Positions 31,753 to 41,675 of a DNA stretch of 64,000 bases are shown piece after piece. The stretch covers positions 930,001 to 994,000 of the forward strand of contig JAHLKG010000008.1 of NCBI GenBank assembly GCA_025526995.1, in the 5' to 3' direction. Positions within the stretch are counted from its first letter, which is position 1. Every line of letters begins with the position of its first letter. A model generated the notes under the pieces. It made no database searches, was not told where the DNA came from, and saw only the letters and a list, made by a program, of their open reading frames with translations. The stretch is from Powellomyces hirtus. Lineage: Eukaryota; Chytridiomycota; Chytridiomycetes; Spizellomycetales; Powellomycetaceae. The position numbers and the translations under genes were made by a program.

Positions 31753-34617
31753 ATGGGTGACGTTGGCGCGTACTCAGCCGTCAACATTGACGAACTCGCC
31801 AAACAGTCGACCAAAAAAGAAGCCAAGTCATGGGCCCCCGCTATCCCGCTGGCGATTCTGGCGCCCCTGTTGGTGGTCGTTGCCCTCATTGCGGCGGTCG
31901 TTCCGGTCAGTGCCTTTCTTCTGCCAAAAAAAAAAGCTCGATTCTACATCCCGTCTCTGGTTTGGCCTTTTTTTCTTACCATTTGGGTTCAACCACACTG
32001 CAAATGTAGACGAGCGTTATTCTGAACGAGGCGAGCCACGATTCGACCGAATTCTTGGCCAACAAGTACATGTTACTGCTCCTAGATGATGTACGGCGAG
32101 GCAGTTTGTCTTCCCACGTTCTTCCCACGTGAATCCGAGAGAGAGAGAGACAGGTTTCAAGCTCACGCACACGCCTTTTTTTTGTCTCTTCTCTCCAGGT
32201 TCAAAGGCAAGCCCAGGCGCCGGTGGCTAGCATGCAGCCAGTCGCCGGATTCCTGGCCAACCTACCGGACGTGACCAACGTGATGACAACCAGTACGTTT
32301 GCAATAGTGCGCGCGTGCAAGCGTCTTGGACCTTCATCCGTAAAATTTGAAAAATCCTCTCGCTAGTGTTCACGGATCTCAGGACCTCGACCGTGATCCC
32401 TGTCCTGGCGGGCATCAGGGAGCAGTACCAGTACGAGTCTGTTGTGTGTGTCAGAGGGCGGTGGAGACAAGGCTATGAGTACGCCCAGAATCTGAAGCAC
32501 GAGGCCCGCGGGGGTGTCAGGGAATTGTAACTGAGCGAACACTCCTCCTTGTTTCCCTCAGAAACTCTACTGCAGTGAATCTCAATGTGGTCAACACCAC
32601 CTTTGTAAGTCGCAATTTTACAAAGATGCCCACCCCGCCCCGCGCGATCCACCAAAACTCACATTGGGATATGTGTCGCCGCTGCCCCTTTGAAACCCAG
32701 ATTATGCTGCTGCCGCTTCCATACCCACCCCCACCCGCCAAGCCGACCTCCTTCCAGACCGCAGCACTCATTGTGGATGAAGGAGGTAAGAAAAGTTCAA
32801 GGCCCCCCCCCTTTTCTTTGTTGTTGTCATGTTTCTAATGTTTCTCCATCTGCGCATTTTTGCCGCCCCCCGCACTAAAAAGCCCCAAATCGGCAACTGG
32901 CTTACTTTCTGGACAAAACGAGTACGTCTGCGTGTGGGGGGAATATTCTGTCTGCAAAGCCTGCCCTCCAGCGCCCGCGGGACTCGAGGAATTAAGACTT
33001 TTTTTGTTGTTTCGTTCGTAGCGCGTATGGCGCTGCCCGGCAACGCCAGCTACAATGCCCCACTCGACCCCAACCCGTCTCGGTCCGTATTCCAGCAAGT
33101 TGGACGTGCGGCTGTTCAGAAAAAGCCCTTTTTCTCCCGTGAGTATATGCTCATACGAGCGTTTGTCTGTTTTTCGGCCCCCCGCTAACTATATATTTAT
33201 TGAATGGGGCCTAGTGAACGTCAACCCCTTGGGCCTCAGGGTGGGCTATATCGCACAGCAAAAGTTTGTAAATGCAACCGACGCCCTCCCGACGTACTCG
33301 TGCAGTGCGGGCTTCCGACTGGATACGGCGTGGAACGACATGCTTGTGCGGTCAAAGCCGACCGAGACGAGTGGTAAGCGCGAGGGCCGCGGGGGTCCAT
33401 CATTCTGTGTTTTGGTGCGGCGAAAACTCACACATTGGGGGTGTTGTTTTTTTTTTTCTCTCCAAAAAAACACGCCCAGTGGTGGCCCTGTTTGACAGTC
33501 TCAACTTTACCGCCTTGGCGAGCAGCAATATGATTGTGGACAAGACGGCGGTCGTGCTCATTGGCGGGATCCCGTCGTACGGCACTGCGCGGCCAGACGA
33601 ACTGACCCTCCGTCTGCGCGAATCGCTGCGGAACCGATTCCACACGCCCGCGGCCGCATTTGCCGCTGGAGCGAGGCGGGAGTTGTACATTGAGCAGCTG
33701 AGTGGGGGCAAAGATTGGGTAAGGGTCGTGCCTGCCCCCATTCCCGACTTGCGACTCTTGGCAATGGGTCTCTGATATTTTTTTTTCGCTCGTGTGTCTC
33801 CGCACGTTAGATTGTCAGTCTAAGCATCGTTGCTATGAGCTCTTACGAAGAGGAGAATATCTTGCTGGTCGCTACCCTGCCCCGATCGGAGGTACATACG
33901 ACCAAACCGCACAAATGTCGCAATAGAGGCACACCACCGTTCATTTCTGACTCGTTCTCTCTCTCTCTCTCACACACACACAGATCTACGGGGTGATTGA
34001 TAAAGCCCGGCACCGCAGCACGGCCGTGTCGGTCGGCATCATGGCCGGGATGAGTCTGCTCGTCAGCGCCTTGTTTGTGGTCGCTGTGTTGCCGCTGTTC
34101 AAACTGGCGCGGGAAATGGCGCAACTGACCAAACTGGATTTCGGCACGCTGGAGGAGTCGGGCGCTTTGGAACAGAGGAGTTTCTTGTGGGAGGTAAAAT
34201 AACGTTGCTTTACAGCACCTTTGCGTCCCATTTTTTCTTCGCGTTCTCGCCAACGGAAAATAACCCCCCCCCCCCCCCCCCCCACTTTCTTTCTCTTTTC
34301 CCCCAGCTCCGCAAAGTCCAAGCTACGTTTGCAACCATGGTCAAGGCCTTGTACGTATCGCTCACATTCTGTTATTTCCCCCGCAGCGTAGCGTTCGACT
34401 CTAACCCCCTTTTTCTTTCTTTGCTTTTTTTGCTTTCTTTCACCGCCCGTTTGCTAGCGCGGGAGCGATCAAGAAGAACAAGGAGATGCAGAGCACGCGC
34501 GGCGCGGGGCAAAACAGCAGGACCACGGGTACGGATCACGGCGGCGGCGGCGGCGGCAGGGTGGCGTCCCAAGCGGGTCCGCCGGTGCAATCGACTCGCG
34601 CGCTGGTTGATAAATGA
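31753..34617 (+). CDS. two-TM receptor with large extracellular sensor domain and no catalytic output
   Basis: Fourteen exons (31753-31905, 32010-32090, 32199-32292, 32367-32436, 32562-32604, 32758-32785, 32883-32921, 33022-33138, 33215-33373, 33480-33718, 33811-33891, 33984-34193, 34307-34350, 34458-34617), about 505 residues. The exon at 32367 has an atypical donor, so its 3' edge is uncertain. Cytoplasmic start of about 28 residues, TM1 (about 29-52), extracellular part of about 330 residues with many N-glycosylation sites and Cache-like layout (inferred), TM2 (about 383-406, GMSLLVSALFVVAVLPLF), then a HAMP-like helix pair (FLWELRKVQATFATMVKAFA) and a Gly-rich tail. In chytrids such heads usually carry adenylate/guanylate cyclase or kinase domains; here the protein stops after the helix. 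Ligand and partner unknown. Confidence 0.8.
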
Positions 34618-35101
34618 GACCGGCCGCCTAGTAAAATGTTTGACGCTCCAAGCCTGCAAGGTGTCCCCTTTGCAGCGCCACACCGTCACCACGCGCGAGA
34701 GTGATGCGTGATGGCGAATGCGATGCCGCGCGGGGTCAAATACACCTTGTCGTTTGTGGATGGGATACAGAGGGTACATGCAGGATAGATGCAAGAACCG
34801 TACAAAAAAAAAAGCTTAGTTCATCTACCGACAGTCCTGAGCTGGGACGTGGTGTGCGTCAGAATTTCAGCATCGACACACACTCATTGCAACACAACTT
34901 GGGAACTGGATGTGTATGGGATGGGATTCGTATTTGTCTGTGAGCATTCCATCCAACCATTCATTCTCCGAAGCGGGGTCCCGCAGTGCCCCCCGTAAGC
35001 GGAAAAGGAAACCAAAGTCTGTATTTATTTGTATTTATTGCAAAGACTCTCTAATCCCCCCGGTATGCCAAGCCCTCCAACGTGCGCGCCCCCCGTTTCT
35101 C
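34618..35101. other. intergenic region between convergent receptor genes
   Basis: 484 bp between the stop codons of the sensor receptor and the GPCR. It carries an A-rich run near 34803-34813. No gene seen. Confidence 0.5.
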
Positions 35102-37538
35102 TCACAATGCGGCAACGGCATCCGCCTTGATCGTGCTCCCGACCGCCGCCGATTCCGTGGTGCTCAACAATGAGGGCAACGCCTTTTTCGAGTCCTGCAC
35201 CTGCACCTTGCCACCGTGTCCCAACCCCAGATTCATGCCTTTGATCAAGACCGCTTTGCACACCCAGAACATGAACCGCCGCCACACGGTCGTTGGCTGG
35301 CGCGTCAGGTGGCCCGTTTCGGGGTCGGGCATTGCGGCTAGATTCGTGCGTGACGTCCCCCCGCCGCCAGTCATGCTCGTCGAGTGGTTGTTGCTGTTGT
35401 TGTTGTTGTTGTTGTTGGTGGTCTTTTTCCCGTGGTGCGGGTCCAGTTCCGTCGGCGATAGCAACACTGCGCGGGAACTGCCGCCCGGGTGAGTGTAGAC
35501 ACTCTTCTTCTTCTCCAGCTCCCCGTCGGGCATCGAGTGGTTAGGCAGGCCGGACCGCGCGCTCGCAGACATGATGTTGTTGTTGGCGGCACTGCGTTTC
35601 CCCGTCTCGCTGTGGGTCCCAACGTGCGACGACGTGCTTTCGTTACCCATGCGCAAAGCGAGCGCGAGGTACGGCAGGTAGTATTTGCGAACCAGGTATT
35701 TGCGCAGGTCTTTGCGCGCACTGGCCACCGTCGGGTCGGCAAAGAGGAAGATGAGCGAGTTGAGAAAGCCCTATGAAAAGATAGGAAAAAAGGGAGTCAG
35801 TTGAGAGCTTCAGAGGGGGGCTGGATGAAGGAAATAGTGTTGCGTGCATCATGTCCTCCGGGCAAACGTACTTGCAATGCGGCCGTCAGGACCGACAACC
35901 ACACCACCGATACGCACGTCGGCAGAATGCACCAGTAATCAAACCCGCCCTACACCAAAACAAAAAAGGTTAGCCCAGGAGTCCCCCCCTTACTTTTCCC
36001 CCCCTCAACGCCACTTACCGCACGCATGATAAAATCATAGGCCACATTAGAAAGCTGGGCTGCAATGGGCACCACGCAATACCACGAAATCCGGCCCACC
36101 GTCCGATTAATCATTTTGGTCATCTTGCGGTTCGCCCTCGCTTTGCTCTGATTTGCCAGCCCACTTGCCGCACTCGTGCCACTCTCCTTCTCAATCCCGC
36201 CGCCGCCGCCGGTGCCCTGCTGCAACCCGCGCTGGTTCTGTTTCAACACCCACCAGAACATGGCAATAAACACGGCGCAACACACACACGCCGCCAAGAT
36301 CCACCCGTAATAGAACCCAAACGCGTTGCCAATGTACTCGTCCGACGCTTTCAGCTCTTCCTCTTTACCCATAAACCAGCATTCCCACCCGTTGTAGCCG
36401 AACCGCCCCGACGCGATCGAGACGGTGGCCAGCAGTCCCGCCAGGGTGATGGCAATCACGTTGTACGAGATCTCGAACACGGGCGTCGAATGCAACTTGA
36501 GGACAAAGATGAGGAAAATGTTGAGCCCAATCGCAAACGTCGTGAACACTGACACCAGGCCGCAGAAGATGAGAAACCACCCCGCGGTTTTGCACGGTCC
36601 GTCTCTCCCCATCCTAATGAACAACCAAAGAGGAGTCAGTTAGATAACCACAAGAGTCAGGTCGATGGCTCACCCATCCATGCCGCCGTACTCCCCCACC
36701 GCCCTATTCCCCCAGCGCCCTACTCCCCCAGCGCCCTACTCCCCCACCGCCCTACTCCCCCACCGCCCTACTCCCCCAACGCCCTTGAGTCTTTGATACG
36801 TACTCTAGACTATACTGCAATGTAAACCAAGCCGAGTTGTATCCAATATCCGCCACCGAAATCAGCGCCGCCAATCGTAGCGACACGCGACTTTTACAAA
36901 AAAAAAAAAAGAAAAAAAATCAAAAGCATCAGCACCATGTCCCAATGCAAAGCATCAGCACCATTTCCCAATGCAAAGCATCAGCACCATTTCCCAATGC
37001 AAAGCATCAGCACCCTTTCCCACCCCGCCTCAACATCCCCCCGCCCTCGACTTACTTTGCCGCCTTGGGACTAAACTTTCTCATACACACATACACGGTC
37101 AACGCGACCATGCTCGAGAAAATCGAGAGGGCCGAAAAAGTGGGTATCAGCGCCAGATACGCCTTCCACACGGGCGTCAATGGAAATCCCAGCAAATCGC
37201 CCGCGGCGTCCGTCATCAAATAACCGTATTCGTCATACTGCAGTTGGCCTTGTTTACTGCAATGGAGATACAAAAAGTCATACCGTTAATTAACATATTG
37301 TGACATATGCCTTTCCCCCCTCCGCATGCGGCACCGGCCATCCGCACTTTTTCCCAAGTACGTACTATCCATATAAATCGCGGCCGGTCAGACTCCAATC
37401 ATAATCCAGCGGCAGGTCGGGCGGGTGAGAAGAGTACGACTCGTCACCGCCGGTGTAGTCGACGTTTGTCGCGGTAGGTTCCCATCCGTACGCGGTGGTG
37501 GTGGTGGCTTCCCACCCGTACGTTGATGTTGCTTCCAT
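35102..37538 (-). CDS. seven-TM G-protein-coupled receptor, cAMP-receptor/Git3-like
   Basis: Six exons (37538-37366, 37256-37056, 36890-36804, 36613-36019, 35949-35872, 35770-35102), 600 residues. An acidic, Tyr/Thr-rich extracellular start of about 80 residues is followed by seven hydrophobic helices: AYLALIPTFSALSIFSSMVA; SLRLAALISVADIGYNSAWF; CKTAGWFLIFCGLVSVFTTF running on to NIFLIFVLKL; NVIAITLAGLLATVSIASG; FYYGWILAACVCCAVFIAMF; and two after a basic third loop. The CKTAGW start of TM3 and the hydrophobic pattern recall Dictyostelium cAR and fungal Git3/class-E-like receptors. The tail of about 200 residues is hydrophilic with a poly-Asn tract. Ligand unknown; coupling to a G protein is inferred from the family. 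Two introns contain minisatellites. Confidence 0.85.
36684..36784. repeat. 16-bp minisatellite, six copies, in a GPCR intron
   Basis: Units close to CGCCCTACTCCCCCAC repeat six times with a 16-bp period inside intron 3 of the GPCR gene. In the transcript the strand is G-rich (runs of five G), which could form a quadruplex near the splice site. Confidence 0.85.
36923..37022. repeat. 26-bp minisatellite, about four copies, in a GPCR intron
   Basis: AAAGCATCAGCACCATTTCC followed by CAATGC repeats almost exactly every 26 bp inside intron 2 of the GPCR gene, next to an A-rich run at 36899-36919. Confidence 0.88.
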
Positions 37539-38364
37539 GGATAGTTTGGATTATGAAAATCAAACCTTGAATCGAGATGGGGATGACAGAGGAGAGCAAC
37601 ACGACAACGCAATTTTGACAACGGGGTATGTGAGCGGGGGTATGTGGGGGGATTGGGTTCCGTGGTTCTACCTGCCCTCTCGCTACTATTTATACCAAGC
37701 TCCTCAAATTGCCCTGCAAACCCGCCCGGCACAAATCCCGACCCGTGGGGCGTCCTCACCGCGACACCATTGTGCTATGATTAGCCCCCCGATCTGTGAG
37801 TACTGTCTTTTGCCATGACGCGAACTTCTAAGAATTCAGCGACTGTTGCCATAAATAGAACCGTGAGAGCCCAATTACATTCACCCGAGGGGGAAGAGTT
37901 TAGCAAGCGCTAGCTGGAACCGTGTTTGGGGACATGGTTCTGGCTCGGTGGGATCTGCCGTCAACGTTGCTTCTCGATGGGTTTTCTTTTCATTGTGTAT
38001 TTCTATTTATTACTTTTCCTCTTCTGTCTGGGGGGAGGTCTCCAAACGTTTTGAGTGTTGGTGGGAAAAAGCCAAAAAGAAAAAAAAGGAAACAAAGGGT
38101 GAAGACGTTGGGTATGTGTGTGCTGCGTGCGTGTGTGTGGGAGAAGAACGAAGAAGAGGAGTCGGTGAGTCGAGAGTCGTGAAATTGGCTGAGTGAGTTG
38201 TGGCAGTGGCAGTGGTGGCTGTGGGAGCGGCATGCTGAATGTAGGATGGGAGAGAGAGAAGGAATTAAGAGGAGAGAAATTTATGCTTCTGACTGACTGC
38301 TTAGAGGATAGACAACTGACTGACTAAACGAGTGACTGACTGACTGACTGAGAGAGTGAGTGAC

Positions 38365-38403
<39 letters not shown>

Positions 38404-38846
38404 AAGAGAGCGAGGGAGGGGTGATGGCTATGGCTATGCGCCATGAGCGAGTGATTGATTGATTGATTGATTGAGGGATGGGATGCCTTGGCCAAAGGGA
38501 ATGAATGAATCACGTGGGCCATCCATCATGCATCCTGAATCCAGCCCCTGTCTGCGCAGTCAAGACTCACTCTTGAGTGAACGAACTCAGCCAAAACAAA
38601 GTCGACAAACGCGAAGGGCGAAGGGAGGGCCAAGAATCACTCACTCACTCACTCACTCACTCACTCGAGGACTCACTCGAGGACCAAGAGAGGGAGGGAG
38701 GGAAGGCCAAGAAAGAGTATTCTATCTTAATATCTACGTCCTTCACTCACTCACTCACTCAGTCATTGACTCACCCGCGCTCTCTCTTTATAAACACTCC
38801 CCCTTCCCATCCCATCTCCTATCCCACTCACTCTCTCTCCCTCGCA
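37539..38846. other. 1.3-kb divergent upstream region with simple repeats
   Basis: Between the GPCR and the TMEM198-like gene. It holds (GACT)n near 38292-38346, (GA)n at about 38368-38398, (GATT)n near 38452-38473, and CTCA-type runs at about 38637-38665 and 38742-38762. The short frames over these are composition artefacts. No gene recognised. Confidence 0.6.
38788..38794 (+). promoter_or_regulatory. possible TATA box
   Basis: TTATAAA, 53 bp before the start codon of the TMEM198-like gene, in a pyrimidine-rich stretch. Position is plausible for a core promoter with a short 5' UTR, but this is judged by eye only. Confidence 0.3.
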
Positions 38847-40325
38847 ATGGCTACTGCTCCCGCCGGTCGCCTGCTGCTGCTGCTCCTACTGCTTGTCCTC
38901 GCCACCCTCGCTCCTTCTCCCGTCTCCGCGCTATCTCCCTACCGCAGCTCCCTCCGCCCTCGCCACCCTCTGCCTGACGAACCAGACCTTGCCCGCGAAC
39001 AACAACGACAATTCCAAAACTGGCTCGCCCAACAACGCGAACGCGTGCCCGTCACAGACGACCTCCCCCACATTCCCAACGACTGGTTCGACCGTCTGCC
39101 CAACTTGCCCTCTCTCGGCGCCCCAACCACCGCGGGTGACAAGGTACAAGAGACTCCCTCCTCGGACCCCATTCCCACGCCCTCGGCGTCACTCCCCACC
39201 GGCCGCCCCATCCCCTTCCCGCCCACCGGACCCGGCATCCCCCCAAGTCCTCCCCGCTCCCCACCCAACTCCATTCCCTGGCTCGACGACGAGGATGAGG
39301 GCGACGACGGCTCCATCGGCCGACCCCCTACCCGTGTCGCTAGCGGCCGCTCCGACGACGTGCCTGCTGCTCGTCCGCAAATGATCAAGGCCGCCGCCGG
39401 CTCCCCCGCCAGCTCCCCCGCATCCGCCAGCGCGGAACAGCAGCTCATCAAGGAGCCGTCTCCCGAATTCACCGCCCTCAAGGCATCCGCAGCAGCTCCC
39501 ACCGCCGACGATCGAGGCGCCCTGGGCGAATTTGGCAACATCAACGAAAAGCTTCGCACCATCAACGTCTACAACACCCTTGGCGCCATTATCCTGATCA
39601 TCACCGGGATCCTGTTTGTCTTTAGCGGCCACCACATGTTCAAGCTCGTCTTGTTTATCGGCGGATTCTACGCCGGCGGCCTCTGTTCCTACATTGTCCT
39701 GTCGGCCATTGAAAATCGCGGCCACTCTTTCGGAGACTCGAGGGATCTGCTCTTTTTTGTCATCACCCTCGTCGTCGGATTGGCCATTGGCACCCTGTTT
39801 GTGTGCATCTGGAAGCTCGGGCTGGTGGCCGTCGGCGCCATGCTGGGCTTTACCATTGCCATGCTGGTTCTGTCCCTCGCCACCAACGGCCTCATCAGCC
39901 AGGGAACCGGCCGAACCATCTTCATCATTGTCCTCACCGTCGTCGGAGGCATTGCGGTGCTGTTTCTCGAACGGCCCATTCTCGTCGTTGGAACCAGCGT
40001 CGCCGGCGCCTTTGCCATCATGTGGGGGGTCGACGTGTTTACCAAGGCCGGACTCGTGGAAGCCACGCGCCAGTTTCTCGCTGGCAATGGCACCTACCAA
40101 CCCACCACTTGGGTGTACGTGGAACTCGGTGGCATTGTGCTCATTGCCCTCGTTGGCATTCTCGTCCAGTGGAGAGGGCTTCGGGCCAAGGAACGCCGAC
40201 ACACTGATGGCGGCAGCAGCAAGATGCACGCGGCCCGCAGCGTAGGTTCGTCGTCCAAATCCACCAACCCCGAGCGAACCAAACTCGTCGCCGAATTTGA
40301 AAAGATTGTCGTCAGAAAGCCATGA
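38847..40325 (+). CDS. TMEM198/DUF4203-like seven-TM protein
   Basis: Single exon, 492 residues from the ATG at 38847, which begins a clear signal peptide (LLLLLLLLVLATLAPSPVSA). Residues about 25-235 form a Pro/Ser/Ala-rich, acidic extracytoplasmic region. Then seven hydrophobic segments with many glycines follow (for example GAIILIITGILFVFSG, VLFIGGFYAGGLCSYIVL, VAVGAMLGFTIAMLVLSLA), as in the TMEM198/TM7SF3 (DUF4203) family, and a basic tail of about 55 residues. Upstream in-frame ATGs at 38577 add only repeat-derived residues and are rejected. In animals TMEM198 is tied to Wnt/LRP6 signalling; no role is known in fungi. The antisense strand has a 415-codon open frame with no family features. 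Confidence 0.85.
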   Translation: MATAPAGRLLLLLLLLVLATLAPSPVSALSPYRSSLRPRHPLPDEPDLAREQQRQFQNWLAQQRERVPVTDDLPHIPNDWFDRLPNLPSLGAPTTAGDKVQETPSSDPIPTPSASLPTGRPIPFPPTGPGIPPSPPRSPPNSIPWLDDEDEGDDGSIGRPPTRVASGRSDDVPAARPQMIKAAAGSPASSPASASAEQQLIKEPSPEFTALKASAAAPTADDRGALGEFGNINEKLRTINVYNTLGAIILIITGILFVFSGHHMFKLVLFIGGFYAGGLCSYIVLSAIENRGHSFGDSRDLLFFVITLVVGLAIGTLFVCIWKLGLVAVGAMLGFTIAMLVLSLATNGLISQGTGRTIFIIVLTVVGGIAVLFLERPILVVGTSVAGAFAIMWGVDVFTKAGLVEATRQFLAGNGTYQPTTWVYVELGGIVLIALVGILVQWRGLRAKERRHTDGGSSKMHAARSVGSSSKSTNPERTKLVAEFEKIVVRKP

Positions 40326-40770
40326 TTGGCACCACAAAGCCATGATTGTCATCAATGGTCCCACATCGAATATTAATCTTTGCCCCCGTGACCCAATCCT
40401 TTTTTGTTTCAAAATCAGGCCTTTTGCTTTCTGCATAGGCGAATGAGCTTGAATGTTGCATAGTTTGTCTTTCTACATATATACATATCCCGTTCGTTGT
40501 TTGTTTATTTGATCTGTATGTTTTTGCCCGAATGTGAATGTGAATGTGAAGCAATGTAAACACTGTTCTCCCTGAATATCGATCTACGGCTTCGGGTGAT
40601 CCATGATGCGTTAACGTGGCTTGAAGCAAAGGCATTTCTTGTCATTCGCGTCTCGACCTACCGAACTCGACCCATTCCACCTCAAAAAATCCCCCCCCCC
40701 ACCCATTGACTAGAGCGCAAGGTTCCCGTCAGCACCCACCAAAAGCAGGAAATCGCATTCTCGCAAAACA
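40326..40770. other. intergenic region upstream of the E2 gene
   Basis: 445 bp between tandem genes. AT-rich, with a triplicated GAATGT near 40532-40549 and a C run near 40690. No gene seen. Confidence 0.5.
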
Positions 40771-41602
40771 ATGCTTATGGACACCCGGCGCATTGAGCGC
40801 GAAATCCGCCAAGTGCATTCCGACAAATCCGCCAATCTCACCATCGAGCCCATCGACGACAACCTCAGTAAACACGCACCCATACCCATTGCTCCCTGCC
40901 CTTCCCCCTTTTCACTCACACTCTGAAACCCGCAGGTCATCTGCGCGGCACGATCCGCGGGCCGCCGCACAGCGCCTACAGCGGCGGGGTCTTCCATCTC
41001 GACATTCACATTCCGCAGACGTACCCGTTCGTCCCGCCGCTGGTGAAATTCGTCACGCGGGTGTACCACCCCAATGTGTCGAGCGTCACGGGGGCGATCT
41101 GTCTGGACATCCTGAAGGATGAGTGGACGCCTGTGTTGACGCTCAAGACGGTCATGATCTCGCTCCAGAGTTTGTTGTGTGATCCCGTGCCGGATAATCC
41201 GCAGGTGGGTGGCGGGTGAGAAGCGCGGGAGAGCAGTGCGAAACGCGGATTTTCAACTCATGTCCGCGGGTTTGGGGTTTGGGTTGGGAGTAGGATGCGG
41301 AGGTTGCAGCGCATTACAAACGCTCCCGCACCTCGTTCGAAACCACTGCTCGACAATGGACGGAAATGTACGCTTGCTCCACCACCACCAGCACCACCAA
41401 CACCACCACCAGCACCACCTCTTCCACACCCTCGGACCCAGCACCACCACCACCACCCCCATCACCGCCCGCCGCCTCTGCATCAGAGAAGGCGTTGGTT
41501 GATATGGGCTTCCCCCTCGCCCTCGTCCGCCGCGCGCTGGTGCAGAGCGATGGGAGTGAGACGCGGGCGCTGGAGGCATTGTTGGCGGACAATGTCTTGT
41601 GA
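40771..41602 (+). CDS. UBC1: ubiquitin-conjugating enzyme E2 with C-terminal UBA (Ubc1/UBE2K)
   Basis: Three exons (40771-40867, 40936-41204, 41294-41602), 224 residues; yeast Ubc1 is 215 and UBE2K 200. The UBC fold spans residues 1-150: [40 protein letters not shown], and the active-site Cys88 in [19 protein letters not shown] linker rich in Thr and then Pro (about 155-182) leads to a C-terminal UBA domain ([20 protein letters not shown], ending EALLADNVL). The class builds Lys48-linked chains. Family and start are well supported. Confidence 0.96.
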
Positions 41603-41644
41603 GGTGATGGGCGGTAAGGAGCGACAGAAGATGTGGGGTGCACC

Positions 41645-41675
<31 letters not shown>

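Noticed and set aside
31480..32025. 181-codon open frame covering the start of the sensor receptor
   Set aside because: It reads through the 5' leader and intron 1; the real start is the ATG at 31753, directly before the receptor's own first exon.
39189..40436. Minus-strand 415-codon open frame
   Set aside because: Antisense of the TMEM198-like gene in GC-rich DNA; low-complexity Gly/Asp-rich product, whereas the sense strand has a signal peptide and seven TM segments.
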